From Amphiura filiformis (Eukaryota; Echinodermata; Ophiuroidea; Amphilepidida; Amphiuridae), in assembly GCF_039555335.1 (NCBI RefSeq), contig NW_027305510.1, positions 62,001 to 126,000 on the forward strand: DNA of 64,000 nucleotides, read 5' to 3'. The position numbers and the translations under genes are program-made. Positions 50,450 to 63,000 of this stretch are shown here, one piece after another. Below the pieces are notes generated by a model. The model was given only the letters and a program-made list of their open reading frames with translations. It was not told the DNA's origin and ran no database searches. Position 1 is the first letter of the stretch; every line of letters begins with the position of its first letter.

Positions 50450-50861
50450 CTTGGATAAAATAATTTGTCGACGCGATCCCAGAATCCACTTCGTGTCAGT
50501 TCCAAAAATTGCGCCAAATTTGAAAAGTTAAATCCATCCCATCATGCTCCGCGCATTGTGGACTATGACTCCAAAAATCTTTGCCCCCCCCCCCCCCTTG
50601 GCTTTGCACGTGCATTGGCTTAGAAAGATTTTCAACATTGGAGGGGGCTGAAGAAATTTGGTGGGCCACCATGGGGCTGGGCAGGGGGGGTCCCCCCAGG
50701 GGGCCACTCAGTAGACTCCTATGATATTGTAGGGGAGACTGGGGCAAAGTGGACCACAAAAAGTTTTCGTCTAGCCCAAACCATGGAAATCTACTATTTC
50801 CATGCCCAAACAGGATTACCGAAGCAAGACAAGGCAAAACTATGCTATAATATTGTAGGCC

Positions 50862-51115
50862 TACCAGTGGTGTACCGTGGCCGCTCCTATCCCGCGGGGG
50901 CTGAAGAATATCACATTTTGCCGGCCCTTCCTCAACAGCCCGAAAAGGTTGACCCAATTTTTTTTTTCGGTGGTTTGAAAAAGTGAAGAGAAAAAAAAAA
51001 TCTTTTTGCCGCCCTTATTTTTGCCGCCCTTCTTCTTCCGCCGCCCTTCGTTTTTGCCGCCCCTAGGCCTACTTTGACCCCGGGGGCTACTGCCCCCCAG
51101 AAAAATACGTGCATG
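50862..51115. repeat. Uninterrupted copy of the repeat split by DIRS
   Basis: From AGTGGTGTACCGTGGCCGCT through CCCGAAAAGGTTGACCC, a poly-A run and GCCGCCC words to GACCCCGGGGGCT. It gives the approximate pre-insertion state for the 15393/23035 copy. Confidence 0.8.
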
Positions 51116-51160
51116 CTGTACCGTATCCTATTCCTGTTACCATGCATAGAATAGGCTTAA

Positions 51161-51499
51161 GCTATTCCAGAAAATAAGCGCACACCCCCCATAGAGGAGT
51201 AAATTTTCAATCAAGGAAATGTCTGGATTTCCAGGTCTGCTTTCTGAAAATGACAGGAATTCGGGTTACAAATGGCACTTGAAAAAGCCTGGAAATTCCA
51301 ACTTAAATGAAGGGAAAATCACGGTAATGTCCAAAATGAGCTCTCAAATTGAGGATTTCTGATTTTGAACTATTTTTCTGTTGGATTTTGTCGCCTTTGG
51401 ACACTTTAAAAGTCTGGATTTCCAACAGTCACGATTGGCCAAAAAGTCCGGAAATCCAAACTCCTCTATAGGGGTGTGCATCTATTTTCTGGAATAGCC
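51161..51499. mobile_element. Palindromic MITE family M2
   Basis: GCTATTCCAGAAAATAAGCG with CACACCCCCCATAGAGGAGT is mirrored by CTCCTCTATAGGGGTGTGCA and ATTTTCTGGAATAGCCC. Its GCTATTCC/GGAATAGC ends match those of family M1. Confidence 0.82.
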
Positions 51500-51834
51500 C
51501 AATATGGCTATCAAAGTAATTCAGCAAAAGCACAGTGCTTTGGCAGATAATAATATTTCTATAAATTATCGGGTTAAATATATGAAAAACAGACATTCTG
51601 CAAAAATCACACATACCTGACTCACTTGATTGCCCCCTTTCACAAGCAATGCTGGAACCATGCTGTGTTAATGTTCTAAATACATATGAGCTTGGAGATC
51701 GAGGGCAGCATATAAAGAAGTGTTTCGCTTTACCCCGTGATCCACTTTGCCCCGGTCTCCCCTACGCATGCGTTACCAATGATTTTTTTAAACACCCCCT
51801 AAACGAGTTTTACACTACCAGCAAATTTAGGCCC

Positions 51835-52514
51835 TTAAGGGATGGGGTATGAGCGTTTGGACAGTACCGGTATTTATTGTGGGACATAATTTAGAGCATA
51901 TCAGACATATCGAATTGCATTTTGAATACATGTACGAAGAATGTCCTGATATCAAATAATTTTGATTTTTTGAAATTCGCAATGTAATACACATTTTATG
52001 GCAAATGATTAAAAATTTACATTTTTGATATTTAACAGTACGAAGTAAACTTTACAAATCTGTTGATATGTACTTAAAGTGTATGTATATATAGGTGGGA
52101 TGAAAAGCCGACGATCAATTGAAAATTTTGACCTTTCGTATTGAAGATATGGACTTTTTCCCCCAAACACCAAAACAAATTAGGTCTTATCCATATCTTC
52201 AATATGAAAGGTCAAATTTTTGATCAAATCAATTGATCGTCGGCTTTTCCTCCCAGCTATTAGGCCTACACTTTAAGAATATATCATTAGACTTATAAAA
52301 TGATTGATTGATTGATATATCAAAAATGTGAAAAATATCAATTTTTAATAATTTGTCATAAAATTTGTATTAGGCCTATATCGTGAATTTCACAAAATGA
52401 AAATTATTTGATATCAGGAAGACATGCTTCGTATTCAGAATGCAATTTGATATGTCTGATGTGCTCTTATGTCCCACAAAAATACTGTCAAAACGCTCAT
52501 TCCAGATCCCTTAA
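51835..52514. mobile_element. TTAA-flanked palindromic MITE, copy 2
   Basis: Bounded by TTAA, with ends GGGATGGGGTATGAGCG and CGCTCATTCCAGATCCC; the same family as 23717-24383. Confidence 0.82.
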
Positions 52515-53095
52515 GGTAATTTAATATAAAATTTATCCCCTCAGGTTTTTTTTAATAGGCCTAATCATGTTACTTGTACTTTTTTGTTATTGTTTTGATG
52601 AAATAAGAATCACAAAATGTTATGGTATTTTTTGAACGGGTTCATTCATATATTTTCATGACTACACGGTTGTTGAAAACTACCCTTATTCTTGAAAATC
52701 AGTGTTATTTAGACCCTATGGGTCACTCGCGGCAGGCTTGCCTTGCCTAAAAAAAACACCCCTTACTTTGTTTTTTTCACGCATGCATGCGTACAGACAA
52801 TTTATGTGAGTGGTCCCTCGGGTTTCACCCTCGGTGTCAGAAAATTTTGCAAAATATAGGTCACAAACACACATTTTCCCTCTATTTTATCACAATTTTT
52901 GAGCTTCACCTAGGATTCCCCGGTTCCTATGATGCATGTGCCAACTTTTCTAGGTTCCCAATTTTATGTTGCAAACCACGCCTATACTCCCAATTCCAGA
53001 AAAATACAGCCGTTTTTTTTTAGATTAAAAAGATATTATCAACCTCTGCCAAATAGGCCCGACTAAACAGCTCAATCCTAATTATTCATTTAGGT
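52515..53095. other. Intergenic, no recognised feature
   Basis: Between two TTAA-flanked elements, upstream of both zinc-finger genes. No exon or regulatory motif could be supported. Confidence 0.35.
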
Positions 53096-53453
53096 TTAAG
53101 GGGGTACTACACCCCTGCCCAATTTTGTGCTGATTTTTGCGTTTTTCTCAAAAATTATAGTACATTGGGGACAAGTAAGATATGTATATTATAGGGGCAA
53201 GGACTACAACTACTGCACTGGAAATTTTATTTCAGCACAGACAACAGTTGTGGAGTTACAGTCAAAAATGAGGAAAACCAATATTTGATCAATAAATCAA
53301 TAACTACTTGCTTTGAGTTGCTGAATTTTCAGTACAGTAGTTGTAGTCCTTGCCCCTATAATATAGATATCTTACTTGTCACCAATGTGCTATAATTTTT
53401 GAGAAAAATGCAAAAATAGGCAAAAAATTGGCCAGGGGTGTAGTACCCCTTAA
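53096..53453. mobile_element. TTAA-flanked palindromic MITE, family with GGGGTACTACACCCC ends
   Basis: GGGGGTACTACACCCCTGCC and GGCCAGGGGTGTAGTACCCC are inverse ends next to TTAA. The inner arms carry ATAGGGGCAAGGACTACAAC and its complement. Confidence 0.87.
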
Positions 53454-54502
53454 CTAGCAATAAAAGCTAAATTTCACAATTTGGACAAATTTATGAATTA
53501 AGGGCCAAAAACGTGTATTTTTATGTGTTTTTGCATTTTTGGCAGGCGCCAATCACATGATGTCTAAAGACTTGTACTTTGTACGAAGTCTAATTTCAAT
53601 TTATTCATTATCTATTTTTTGGGAAAAGGCGTGTTTTATTCTTATAACCAATCATACAGGGTGAGTCAAAAAAAGTGCAATAGTGAAAAGAATCAATTTT
53701 TATTTAAGAACCGAGTTGAACCTTTAAGGTTTTAAAACATTTTATACATAACATTCCCATTAGATATCATGTGTGAGAAAATCATTTACCGTTTTGTTTT
53801 TATGACACATTTTATTTTAATGTTTGTCCAAGAGATATCTAAAATTTAAATGTCAGCCCGCTCTGTGTAAGGTAGATTAGGAACAACTGTCATTTTCTTA
53901 ACTGGCATTGCATTCAAATAGCTTCAAATAAAATGGAGCGCCCAAAGTGTTATTGTCCAGGGTTTTGTCTGAGGAGAAGAAACATTATTTGTTGTTATTT
54001 TCATTTTCCCTTTACTTTAAAGATGTTTATTCTCTATCAAGAACATATAAATTTGTATATAGGCGGGTTTTTCAAATGTCGAAATGAAATGCGGGCAAAT
54101 TGAATTGGAGTGAATTATAAAATATCCAGTAAGTTTGGACATATTGGGGTTAAAAAACTGGAGTTGGAGTGAGGTATGAAGGACTTAAAGTAATGTTAGA
54201 AAGTTTGTTTGAACAGAATGAAAAAATAAAGTAACGCAAAATCAACCTTATTTTAGTTAGTTTCAGTCTACTGTATTAGACCAGTTAAGTTTAATTATCA
54301 TTCCCTAAATTAATCTCTCTGACCTAACCATGGAAAACTCATCATTCCTGTTCTGATTCAACAGCTCAGCTATCTGGGCAGGGCAGTCACTGGAGATGTG
54401 ATGTGTTTCGTCATAGATTTTAAATGGTTTCATGCATGTAAACGTATGAATTGTTTATCAAAAAAAAAAAAAAAAAAAAGAATGCAGCGCAGTCTATTAA
54501 GG
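53454..54502. other. Intergenic DNA with a CAGGGTGAGTCAAAAAAAG word
   Basis: The word at 53658 resembles the end of a mariner-type element, and a related ACGCACCCTGTATAT occurs at 58204. The rest shows no feature. A poly-A run is at 54461-54479. Confidence 0.4.
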
Positions 54503-54872
54503 GCCCGGGGGGATCACTCGCATACCAAAGTGGTATGCATGCTCGTCCCAGCACCTCAAAATGGACCCTAAATGGCGTAATCAGTGTGGAAAAACTTCAC
54601 CCCTTATTGGCGTAAGGCTCTGTAAATCTTACCCCTAAAATATGGCGTAATTCGGCGTAAGAAACTAAAATGGACACCTAAATGGCGTAAATTCTTAAAC
54701 AAACCCACTGAAAATGAAAAAATATACCCTAAACGTCGAAACTTTAGGCTGAAAAGCACCCTTTTTTCTAAAAACGTCGACGCCGCCACAAGGCCAAAAA
54801 TCAACCCTTTTTCGACGTTTTTGGGGACGAGCATGCGTACCACTTTGGTATGCAAGTGACCCCCCCGGGTCT
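54503..54872. mobile_element. Palindromic TIR element
   Basis: CCCGGGGGGATCACTCGCAT with ACCAAAGTGGTATGCATGCT is mirrored by ACCACTTTGGTATGCAAGTG and ACCCCCCCGGG. The body contains tandem TAAATGGCGTAA words. Confidence 0.8.
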
Positions 54873-56264
54873 AAGGGCGCCCTTACAAAATTATTTAAAA
54901 ATCTTTTTCAACTTCAAGGTGTAGAAGGGAACCCTAACGTCATAAAAAAAAAGAGAGATAATTAGAAATGTAATGGGTTTTGTTTGGAATTGAAGCAGAG
55001 AATAGCAGTGGTTTAAAAACTCTGAAAAGTGCCCAAAGTTACCCCCATTTTACGGTAAAACTCATAAAATAATTTTTTTTAAAAACAGTAAAAAACTGTG
55101 AGTGTAAAAAGATATAAAATAAAATAAGATAAAAGAAAAAGCATTAAACATTTTTAAAAAATAAATAAAAATCCGTGTAAGTATTAAATAAAAATTCCCT
55201 TTAAAGGGAAGGCCAGCCTCAATGAGGCTTGTAAATAGTTTGGGTCACCGTGAAAGGCATTTTTTAGGATCACGCTTACATCCATGTTACATGACAGTTC
55301 ACCAAACCATCAATGGTGATAACATGCACACTGAAACAGCAAAAAACATTAACTCCTATAACTCCTGTCATCTCTTTAATTCATTACTCCAAATTGTTCT
55401 GCATTTTTGTCTTTACTGCTTTACCCATGCTTATTATTAAAATCAAGAAATACACTGAAGTTGTTAGTTAATTCGCTATGTAAACTCAACTTACATGCAC
55501 ATTTTATTTGAAAATGATTTTATATTATTTCGCAATGTATAGTTTACTATAAAGTAGATCATCGTAGATAGTGGCAAGCACATGATAAAGGACTGATCAT
55601 TCACTACAATCTTCACTTTTAAACTGTATTTTTTGAATGTGTTGATTGTTAGTCAGAAACTCCTGCAAAGCTATGGACATGGCATCTTACCTACTCCATT
55701 CTGTAATAGTCTGCATTGTGTGTTTTCTCAGTCTTCAATCATTTTGTTGAATGTAATTTTATGAATCAAATAAAAAAGATAGAAAGTGGCTTCACTTTAG
55801 TTATGTGTCATTTTACAGTATTTTTTACAGTATTTATAATAAAGTAAGACAATAATTTATTTATTTTCTATAAGTGCATGTCAAAATATGGGATAGGCCT
55901 ATATTGTTCAATATTATAGCTAGCACCTAAAAACTTTATTTTCCATCGGATACAGGATAGGATAGATAACTACTTTGACTTCAATGTGGTCCATATAATA
56001 AAGATTTTGATTCTACAACATCATTAGATCTGTTATCAACATATCAATTAATAGCACTCACAGGCAACCAAACATCATGCTATGCTCAGTAGTCCACTGA
56101 TATGACCTCGTTCCAGTGATCATTCCCCGCTATAAATTACTAATTGTTGACCATGTCATTTTTTTGATATGCTGATTGCTGAACAAGTTTATGTTTATAG
56201 GCCTATGTGTAGGCCTAACCTATGATAACTTTTTAAGTCATAATTAATTCAAACATAACTTTGG
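54873..56264. other. Intergenic, upstream of gene 3
   Basis: AT-rich DNA with short frames but no supported exon. Confidence 0.35.
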
Positions 56265-56689
56265 CAATACTCAATCGATTTCGTTCGTTGAAACGGCAAA
56301 ACATACTTTCTTTTCCTTGCAAATCGAATTAGCAGACATCAAAAACATTTCCACCACAAGAATTAAAAATAATAATTCATACCAATAGAAGAAGGCTATA
56401 ATCTTAGCTAATCTTTAGTGTACACAAATCCCATCTCAGAATTAGATACCAGCCCTATGGGCTGGCGAAAATTATCCAATACTCAATCGATTTCGTTCGT
56501 TGAAACGGCAAAACATACTTTCTTTTCCTTGCAAATCGAATTAGCAGACATCAAAAACATTTCCACCACAAGAATTAAAAATAATAATTCATACCAATAG
56601 AAGAAGGCTATAATCTTAGCTAATCTTTAGTGTACACAAATCCCATCTCAGAATTAGATACCAGCCCTATGGGCTGGCGAAAATTATCC
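56265..56689. repeat. 212-bp tandem duplication upstream of gene 3
   Basis: Units 56265-56476 and 56477-56689 are essentially identical (CAATACTCAATCGATTTCGT, TTGAAACGGCAAAACATACT and ATACCAGCCCTATGGGCTGG). The second ends ~160 bp before the start codon, so promoter-proximal DNA may be doubled. Confidence 0.94.
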
Positions 56690-56848
56690 ACGGTGAAGTT
56701 ATCACTTGCAGTAGCAGCGAAAATTACTGCACAACAAAAATATCGGATCCACTTTGTAATTAACTGGCTGGTTTCCAATATCTCTTGCAACCTAATTATG
56801 AAGTCAAGAAAGAACCAGTTACGCACACGGAACAACTAAATAGACAAG

Positions 56849-57014
56849 ATGGCCGCCCATGATCAGTTTCGCGTTCACGAACATCACGAAGAAGAAGTGC
56901 TAGTTGCAACCGCATTGCTTCACGCTTTGCAGGGAGATGCACATCAAGATGTTGCTAATAATATCATGACGGTAATCAATCCAATTTCAGAGGCCAATGT
57001 GTGGAAACAAGCAG
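56849..57014 (+). CDS. Gene 3 exon 1
   Basis: MAAHDQFRVHEHHEEEVLVA to NPISEANVWKQA, phase 1 at CAG|GTAATT. The start codon lies in ACAAGATGGCCGCC. It is five residues shorter than the corresponding exon of gene 2. Confidence 0.85.
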
Positions 57015-60000
57015 GTAATTTGACGGCGATTTGGATGTAAAATTTGATTGGGCTCTAGTGCAACTATTTTTTCAACATGGCGAACTTTTGTGTTTCAGTG
57101 TTGCCACTTGTGCAGATCAAAACAATCTGTAATGTAAAGTTTGTCATAAACTGTTTGTTGCAATAAAATGTTTGTTGATGATGTAAAGTCCCTATACTTC
57201 ATTAATCGTGAGATCACATGTCTCCAGAATTGGCCCTTAACTTAGACTACAGGTTAAAAAACAATCATCAACTTGAACCATGAAGAGCTTTTAAAAGAGC
57301 AAATTCAAAGAAGCATTTCCCATTTCACACCCATTTCCAGATTGGGAATCAAAATAATGTTTTTTGCATGCAATCTCATCCCTGCTCGTCAGCTTCCCTA
57401 AGGAGGAGTGAACAGTATGTGTTGTACCAATGCATGCATAGAAAATGAATAATTGAAACTCGGAGTCATGTCATGTTCGAAATGTGTAGTTTATAAAACT
57501 GTACTGTACTACGTGTTAAACTGTTAAAGGCCCTTTCGGTCGCATGTCACAAGTTGGTACCCAAAAAAGGTGGAGGTGTTACAATTTTTCGAATGTAGGC
57601 GATTGAAAAATGTCATTTTGAATCAACCCCTTGTCCTATTGAGCTACTTTGGGTCTCATTTTAAAGCTAAAGAACAGGGCTAAAACTGTGTAAACTAGTA
57701 CTGAAAAGTGAGTCAAACTAAATAAATGGCATCAGCTGGAATTGAAAATTGATGGGGTGGAGGAGCAGGTGGGTGAGGAGCAGGTGGGTGAGGAGTATGT
57801 ATTAGCATAGGAAAATGTAAGATTTCCATAGTGTTTGTTTGAATAAATTATTGTATCTTCATAACTCCTTGGCATATTGAGCTTTTCAATGTCTCATTTT
57901 AGAGCCAATTACTCAAAGAAACAAGATTGACTTCAAAATTGATCAATTTCATATTCCATATTAGTTTCTCATTACATTTTGTACCACGGGTTGCCTCTAA
58001 ATGCACAGAAGTCAATGCAATCACATGCAAAAACTGCAAAGGTCCATATCTCCTTTAATATTCACTGTATCATGATGTATGTATTTTCTGAAAGGAAATT
58101 GCACAAGGAAATTAATTTTTGCATTATGAAAATGGTAGGAAGTAGTGTTGGGAAAATATGAATGATTAATTAAATTTTAATTAAAAAATATCAACTTTTT
58201 TTGACGCACCCTGTATATATCGTGAACGCGATAACATACATTTTTTTTGAAGGGTGAGACTGATGCACCACTATGTTGTGAACATATTCTGGAACATTGG
58301 ACAAAATCCAACTTCAGACATTTGTTGTGGGGTATTTTATGTGAATAAGGTCCAATTTGAGAAAAACGCATTTGAAAATTTTGGTTTACATTGCGGCGTA
58401 TGGGCTAATTAGTTATGTATTAGGCAATTACGCCAAAACGATAAACATTTTTGAGGTAAAAATGGTATGAGATGTTGCAGTTTTACAATATCTATAACAT
58501 ATTTAAAAATAATTTTTTGGACCATTTTGACCATGTAACACAAAATGGACCACCTCATGACATGCGACCTTTCAGTGATTTCACAGGAACATTTAAAAAA
58601 ATGGAAATTTGTCAGAGTTGCTTAGAAATAAAGAATAAGTCTACAGAATTTCATTAAACCACTTTTCCCTGAATACATCGACAAATTAGTCAAAAAAACA
58701 GAAGTTTTAGAAAGGTTTTCTACTTCAACTCAGATCGACTCGAGAAAATCAAGATTTTCGTACAGTGCGCCACCAATCGACTGGAAAAACTTCCTAGTCC
58801 AGTGTTTCTAACACAGGGGAAGTAGAGTCTAAATTGATTTAAAACAGACGCTTAATTTTTGTAGTAGAAAACAAAATAAGCAATTAGTCACCGAGGCAAA
58901 CTAACGGTCAATGAAAAACAGTTAAAATTGTGTATTTTGTTTAAAATAGTAGCTACTGATGTAATAAGTAGTAGAAACAATACGCAACGCGTGTTGGTAC
59001 GTGAGAGTGAGCTTCTTTCGATCTCGAGTCGGACTTTTGTACTGTCAGTATCAAAAGTCCAGAATCATGCAAATGCTTTATTTTGTCTAAAATACACGGC
59101 TTTCGACCCGAACCACTAGCAGGCTATGTTAGCACATCTATGCCAATTACAAAGGTACCAAAATCTGAATTTTGATGATTTTTACGATCGTCCGGATGAG
59201 CAAATCACTGAATGGGCCTTTAATATGTAGGCTACCGTACAATAAGCAGGGCTGTTCGCAATTCCAGATCATGGTGCATTATGGCCCTATACATTTTCAA
59301 TGAGGTAAAACATTTTGTACCGGTACTGGAATTTCGCTGCAATAGTTTTGTCTTCACAGGAAATTTGTATAAAATTTGTATTTCACAGGAAATATTACGG
59401 TAACATGTTTTTGAAGGAAGTGCAAAGTTTGCCACCATTGCAAATGCACTGCAGCCTCCTTGTGTTTATCTCAAAAACAAAACAAAAATCTGCAAATATT
59501 ACCCATAATGCATCATGATTCTGGAATTGCGATCATGACAGAAAACACAATACAGCAAGTCAAGGTATTTTTTTAAAGTGTTCCCAGACCAATTGCAAAC
59601 TATTTTAATGTGTTGATACATGTGAATTCTTTCAATAAAAAGTGAAAAAAAGGATAACTTTTTGTCATGACCTTTTAATATGACACTTTTTAATGTAAGA
59701 AAATGTGTGTATTAATAGGAAACCAAAAACATTTTTTAATTTAATTGTTAAAGATAATTGGGATAAGTAGTAAGGTTTATAATGTAGCAAATGACGTACA
59801 ACTAAATCACTATGTTCATAACTTTCCATTATTTTTGACCAATTTAGATTGGCATTCAAAAAATGACTTGCAACATGTCAAGGACAGAAAATGCTACTTA
59901 GTCACATTTAGCAGTTGTTTCATTTGCAATTTTTGATTAACTCGTGAGTAAACATGACTTTTTTCAATAATTTTATAGCTTTATAAACATGTTGCAATAA

Positions 60001-63000
60001 TTAGAGGTTAATAACTGCAAGCGCGGTTATTTGGAGGGCATTGTGAAAAATCTAAACATTTTGCCTTTGAACCGAGGAATATCCCGAGGGCGAGCCCGAG
60101 GATATTCCGAGGTCCAAAGCAAAATGTTTAGATTTTTCACAATGCCCTACATATACCGATGTAAAGTTATTAACCTCATTCATAACCGTCACTTTAATCT
60201 CTTCACCTTAGTAAAATATAGTATAATGACCTCGATTTGCGTTCGCGTTTTCGCAAATAATAAAATATGATTGGATCGCACGCATCGCGTTTATTAATGA
60301 GGTTATGAATGTTTATTAATGAATTATGTGGAACAGAAGCCATGATATCCATTTTTACCTATATGGTTTCATTAGTTTCCCAAAAAACTTTAAATGCTAT
60401 GGTGACAAAAGTTGGACATAATTTGTTATTTTGTGCAGGTTGTTTACTTTCGGTACGGTAATTGAACCATGTTTGTGTATGTATATTCCAACACAACAAT
60501 ACTAAACTGTCTTTTTGATCAAGATGATATTTGTAGATTACTGTATTTGTTGCATCTAAATCCCAAAAGAACCCAAATTATGCTATTGAGACAGAGTTTT
60601 GGACATATTTCTCATTATTTGTATGAAACTATCATCACTATTAATATTTACCAAAAGGGTACAAAAGGAGGTCATTTCAACCAAATTTCCAAATGTGCAC
60701 CAATTGGTACCAACTTCAAAAATATGACAATCTTATCTTTGCCCTTTTCCCTTATAAATATTGGCCCAATGTTGTTTTTTTCCTCAAAATCTCCAAATTT
60801 ATCCCCATATTTTTGCAAGGGGCCACTTGAAGCGCTGTTTAGTTCTTCCATGTTTTGCTCTGCAGGACACTAGCTGTCCAAGTATACATCAGGAAATTCA
60901 GTACCAAGTCAACACCATCAATTGCATCAACTACAACAGCACCACCACCCTGTTATCATCCCTACTCAGGAGATTGGTGGTCCCAAAATTGAACCTTGGG
61001 GAACACTAAATGCATATCTTACTATCTTTGCTCTTTATATTGGCCCAATATTGTTTTTTTTTCCTCAAAATGTCCATATTTATTCGTGGCCACATGTTAT
61101 GAGTTGGGGGTCTCATAGGCTGGAGCCCGGACATTTGCGCAGAATTTGTTGCCTAAATGTCAAATTGTTTAATTACTGTAGATACCTACATAGGTAAATT
61201 ATATACCAAATTAAAGCTCTTAGTGAGTGCTTCAAATTGGTACCTTAACTTTTAATATAGCATGTATACTTCAAAAGTTATAGCAGCTGAAAAAAAAAAA
61301 TGTCAGGGTGGAGTCGGCCCATGATATGCTGGCCCATGATATGCACTTTTGTGTTAATGTTTGCTCCAGCTTGTTTATATGTTGTTTCTGATTTGCTTCT
61401 TTGCCCAAAATTAGTCAAATTGCCTAAATATGACAAGCCTGGATATTATTAAGTATTCTGAATGTGTAATCTTTCGAGTTTTAGGGTTTTAATTGAATTA
61501 TTTAGCCAGGGTGGAGTCGAAACTTACGATATGGCTGCTCGAGAAATAGCGGCTCAGGATATGCTCTTTTCCGTGAAGTTTATGCGAAAACTTATCAGGA
61601 TTGTATTTCTGATTTGATTTACACTCTCAGATTTAAATATTTAAGATACAAACATAACCTTCTTAATTTACCTACATGGTCCTGGTAAATATCCTTTTTT
61701 TTTTTCGGGGGTCCATGTATTTTACATGTTCAGTGGCGCATCATGGTAAGTTTTCTGAAGGGGGAAAGACAAACAAATTCCTAGTAGCCATCATTTGACC
61801 CTGTGATTACCTGGTGTGATTGTTGTGCAAAACAATGGCTATTGTACACTATATTTAAGCCCAAAATTAAGGTGAACATTTGTGTTTACCACTTACCAGG
61901 CCAATTTTCAATTTCACACTATGGGGGGGGGGGGGGAAATTTTCTTTGGGAAGGGGTTGGTTATAGGGGTGTTTGACATTTATTTGGGGGGAGGTGAGTT
62001 AGCTAACCAACTCATATCAGGTGGGGGATGGCTCAACCACCTAACCCCCTTGGTCTTCACAATTTCAAAAGACTACAATTACATTTACATAAAGTCACTT
62101 CAATGTACATCAGTTGAACATACATGTGTATTTAAAATAGCACTGACTTCATCTCAGTTTTTGCGATTCTTTGTACCGGTACCTGTATCTTTCTTGAACA
62201 TAAAGTAATTTTGTATAAGACTTTCCCAGGAGACAGTAATTCCAAAAGAAACTGTTTTGCATATTGGGATTAACTTGCAAAATATAGATCTGAAATTCTG
62301 CAAATCTTATTATTTTAAATCCTGTTGTTGACTGTGATATCGTATACAAGTGCAACTTTAACTTACTACAAACTTCATATTTTGGACAACAAATTTCAAA
62401 ATACTGTGAATAACTCGTTGTAATGTCAACTTGAATTCATATACATACGTACATATATCATTCTTGTACTTTTAATTACTTAATTTTTCTAGACTAACAT
62501 GATTTGTTAATTTCATCAAATTCAGCACCGCTTTTTTGCGTATGCTGCGTTTTAACCCTTGCACAATTTGAGCACCATAACAGGTAGCGAAGTGAAACTA
62601 TATATTTTCTGAAAGCTTTTGATGTGGGGAATGCAAAAATGGAGTCTGTTTTGATGTAGGGTAAGGCATTTTAAAAATAGGACCACTTGATCTTTGGCAA
62701 TTTTTTTTAATTTTTCCTTTTATCTTCATATATATTTCTTAGCATTGCCCCTGCATCATAAATAACTGCACTTTTTGGAATCCTCATGAAATTTCCTTTC
62801 AGAATATGTATACTTTGCCTATAGTAGCATGTACAGGTACTGAAATAATTAATTATAAACAAAAAATGGCGCGATTTCCCAAAAATATGCAATGTCCGGC
62901 AAAAATCCCCCAACTCAAAACGCATGGCCTCCTATATTTTTGCAAGGGGCCACTTGAAGCCCTTTTTTAATTCTTGTTTCCATGTTTTTATTTACAGTTG

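Larger units (their letters stand above)
50730..51764. mobile_element. TIR element containing two nested repeats
   Basis: AGGGGAGACTGGGGCAAAGT at 50731 and ACTTTGCCCCGGTCTCCCCT at 51744 are inverse ends. The body holds the dispersed repeat at 50862-51115 and the palindrome at 51161-51499. Confidence 0.8.
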
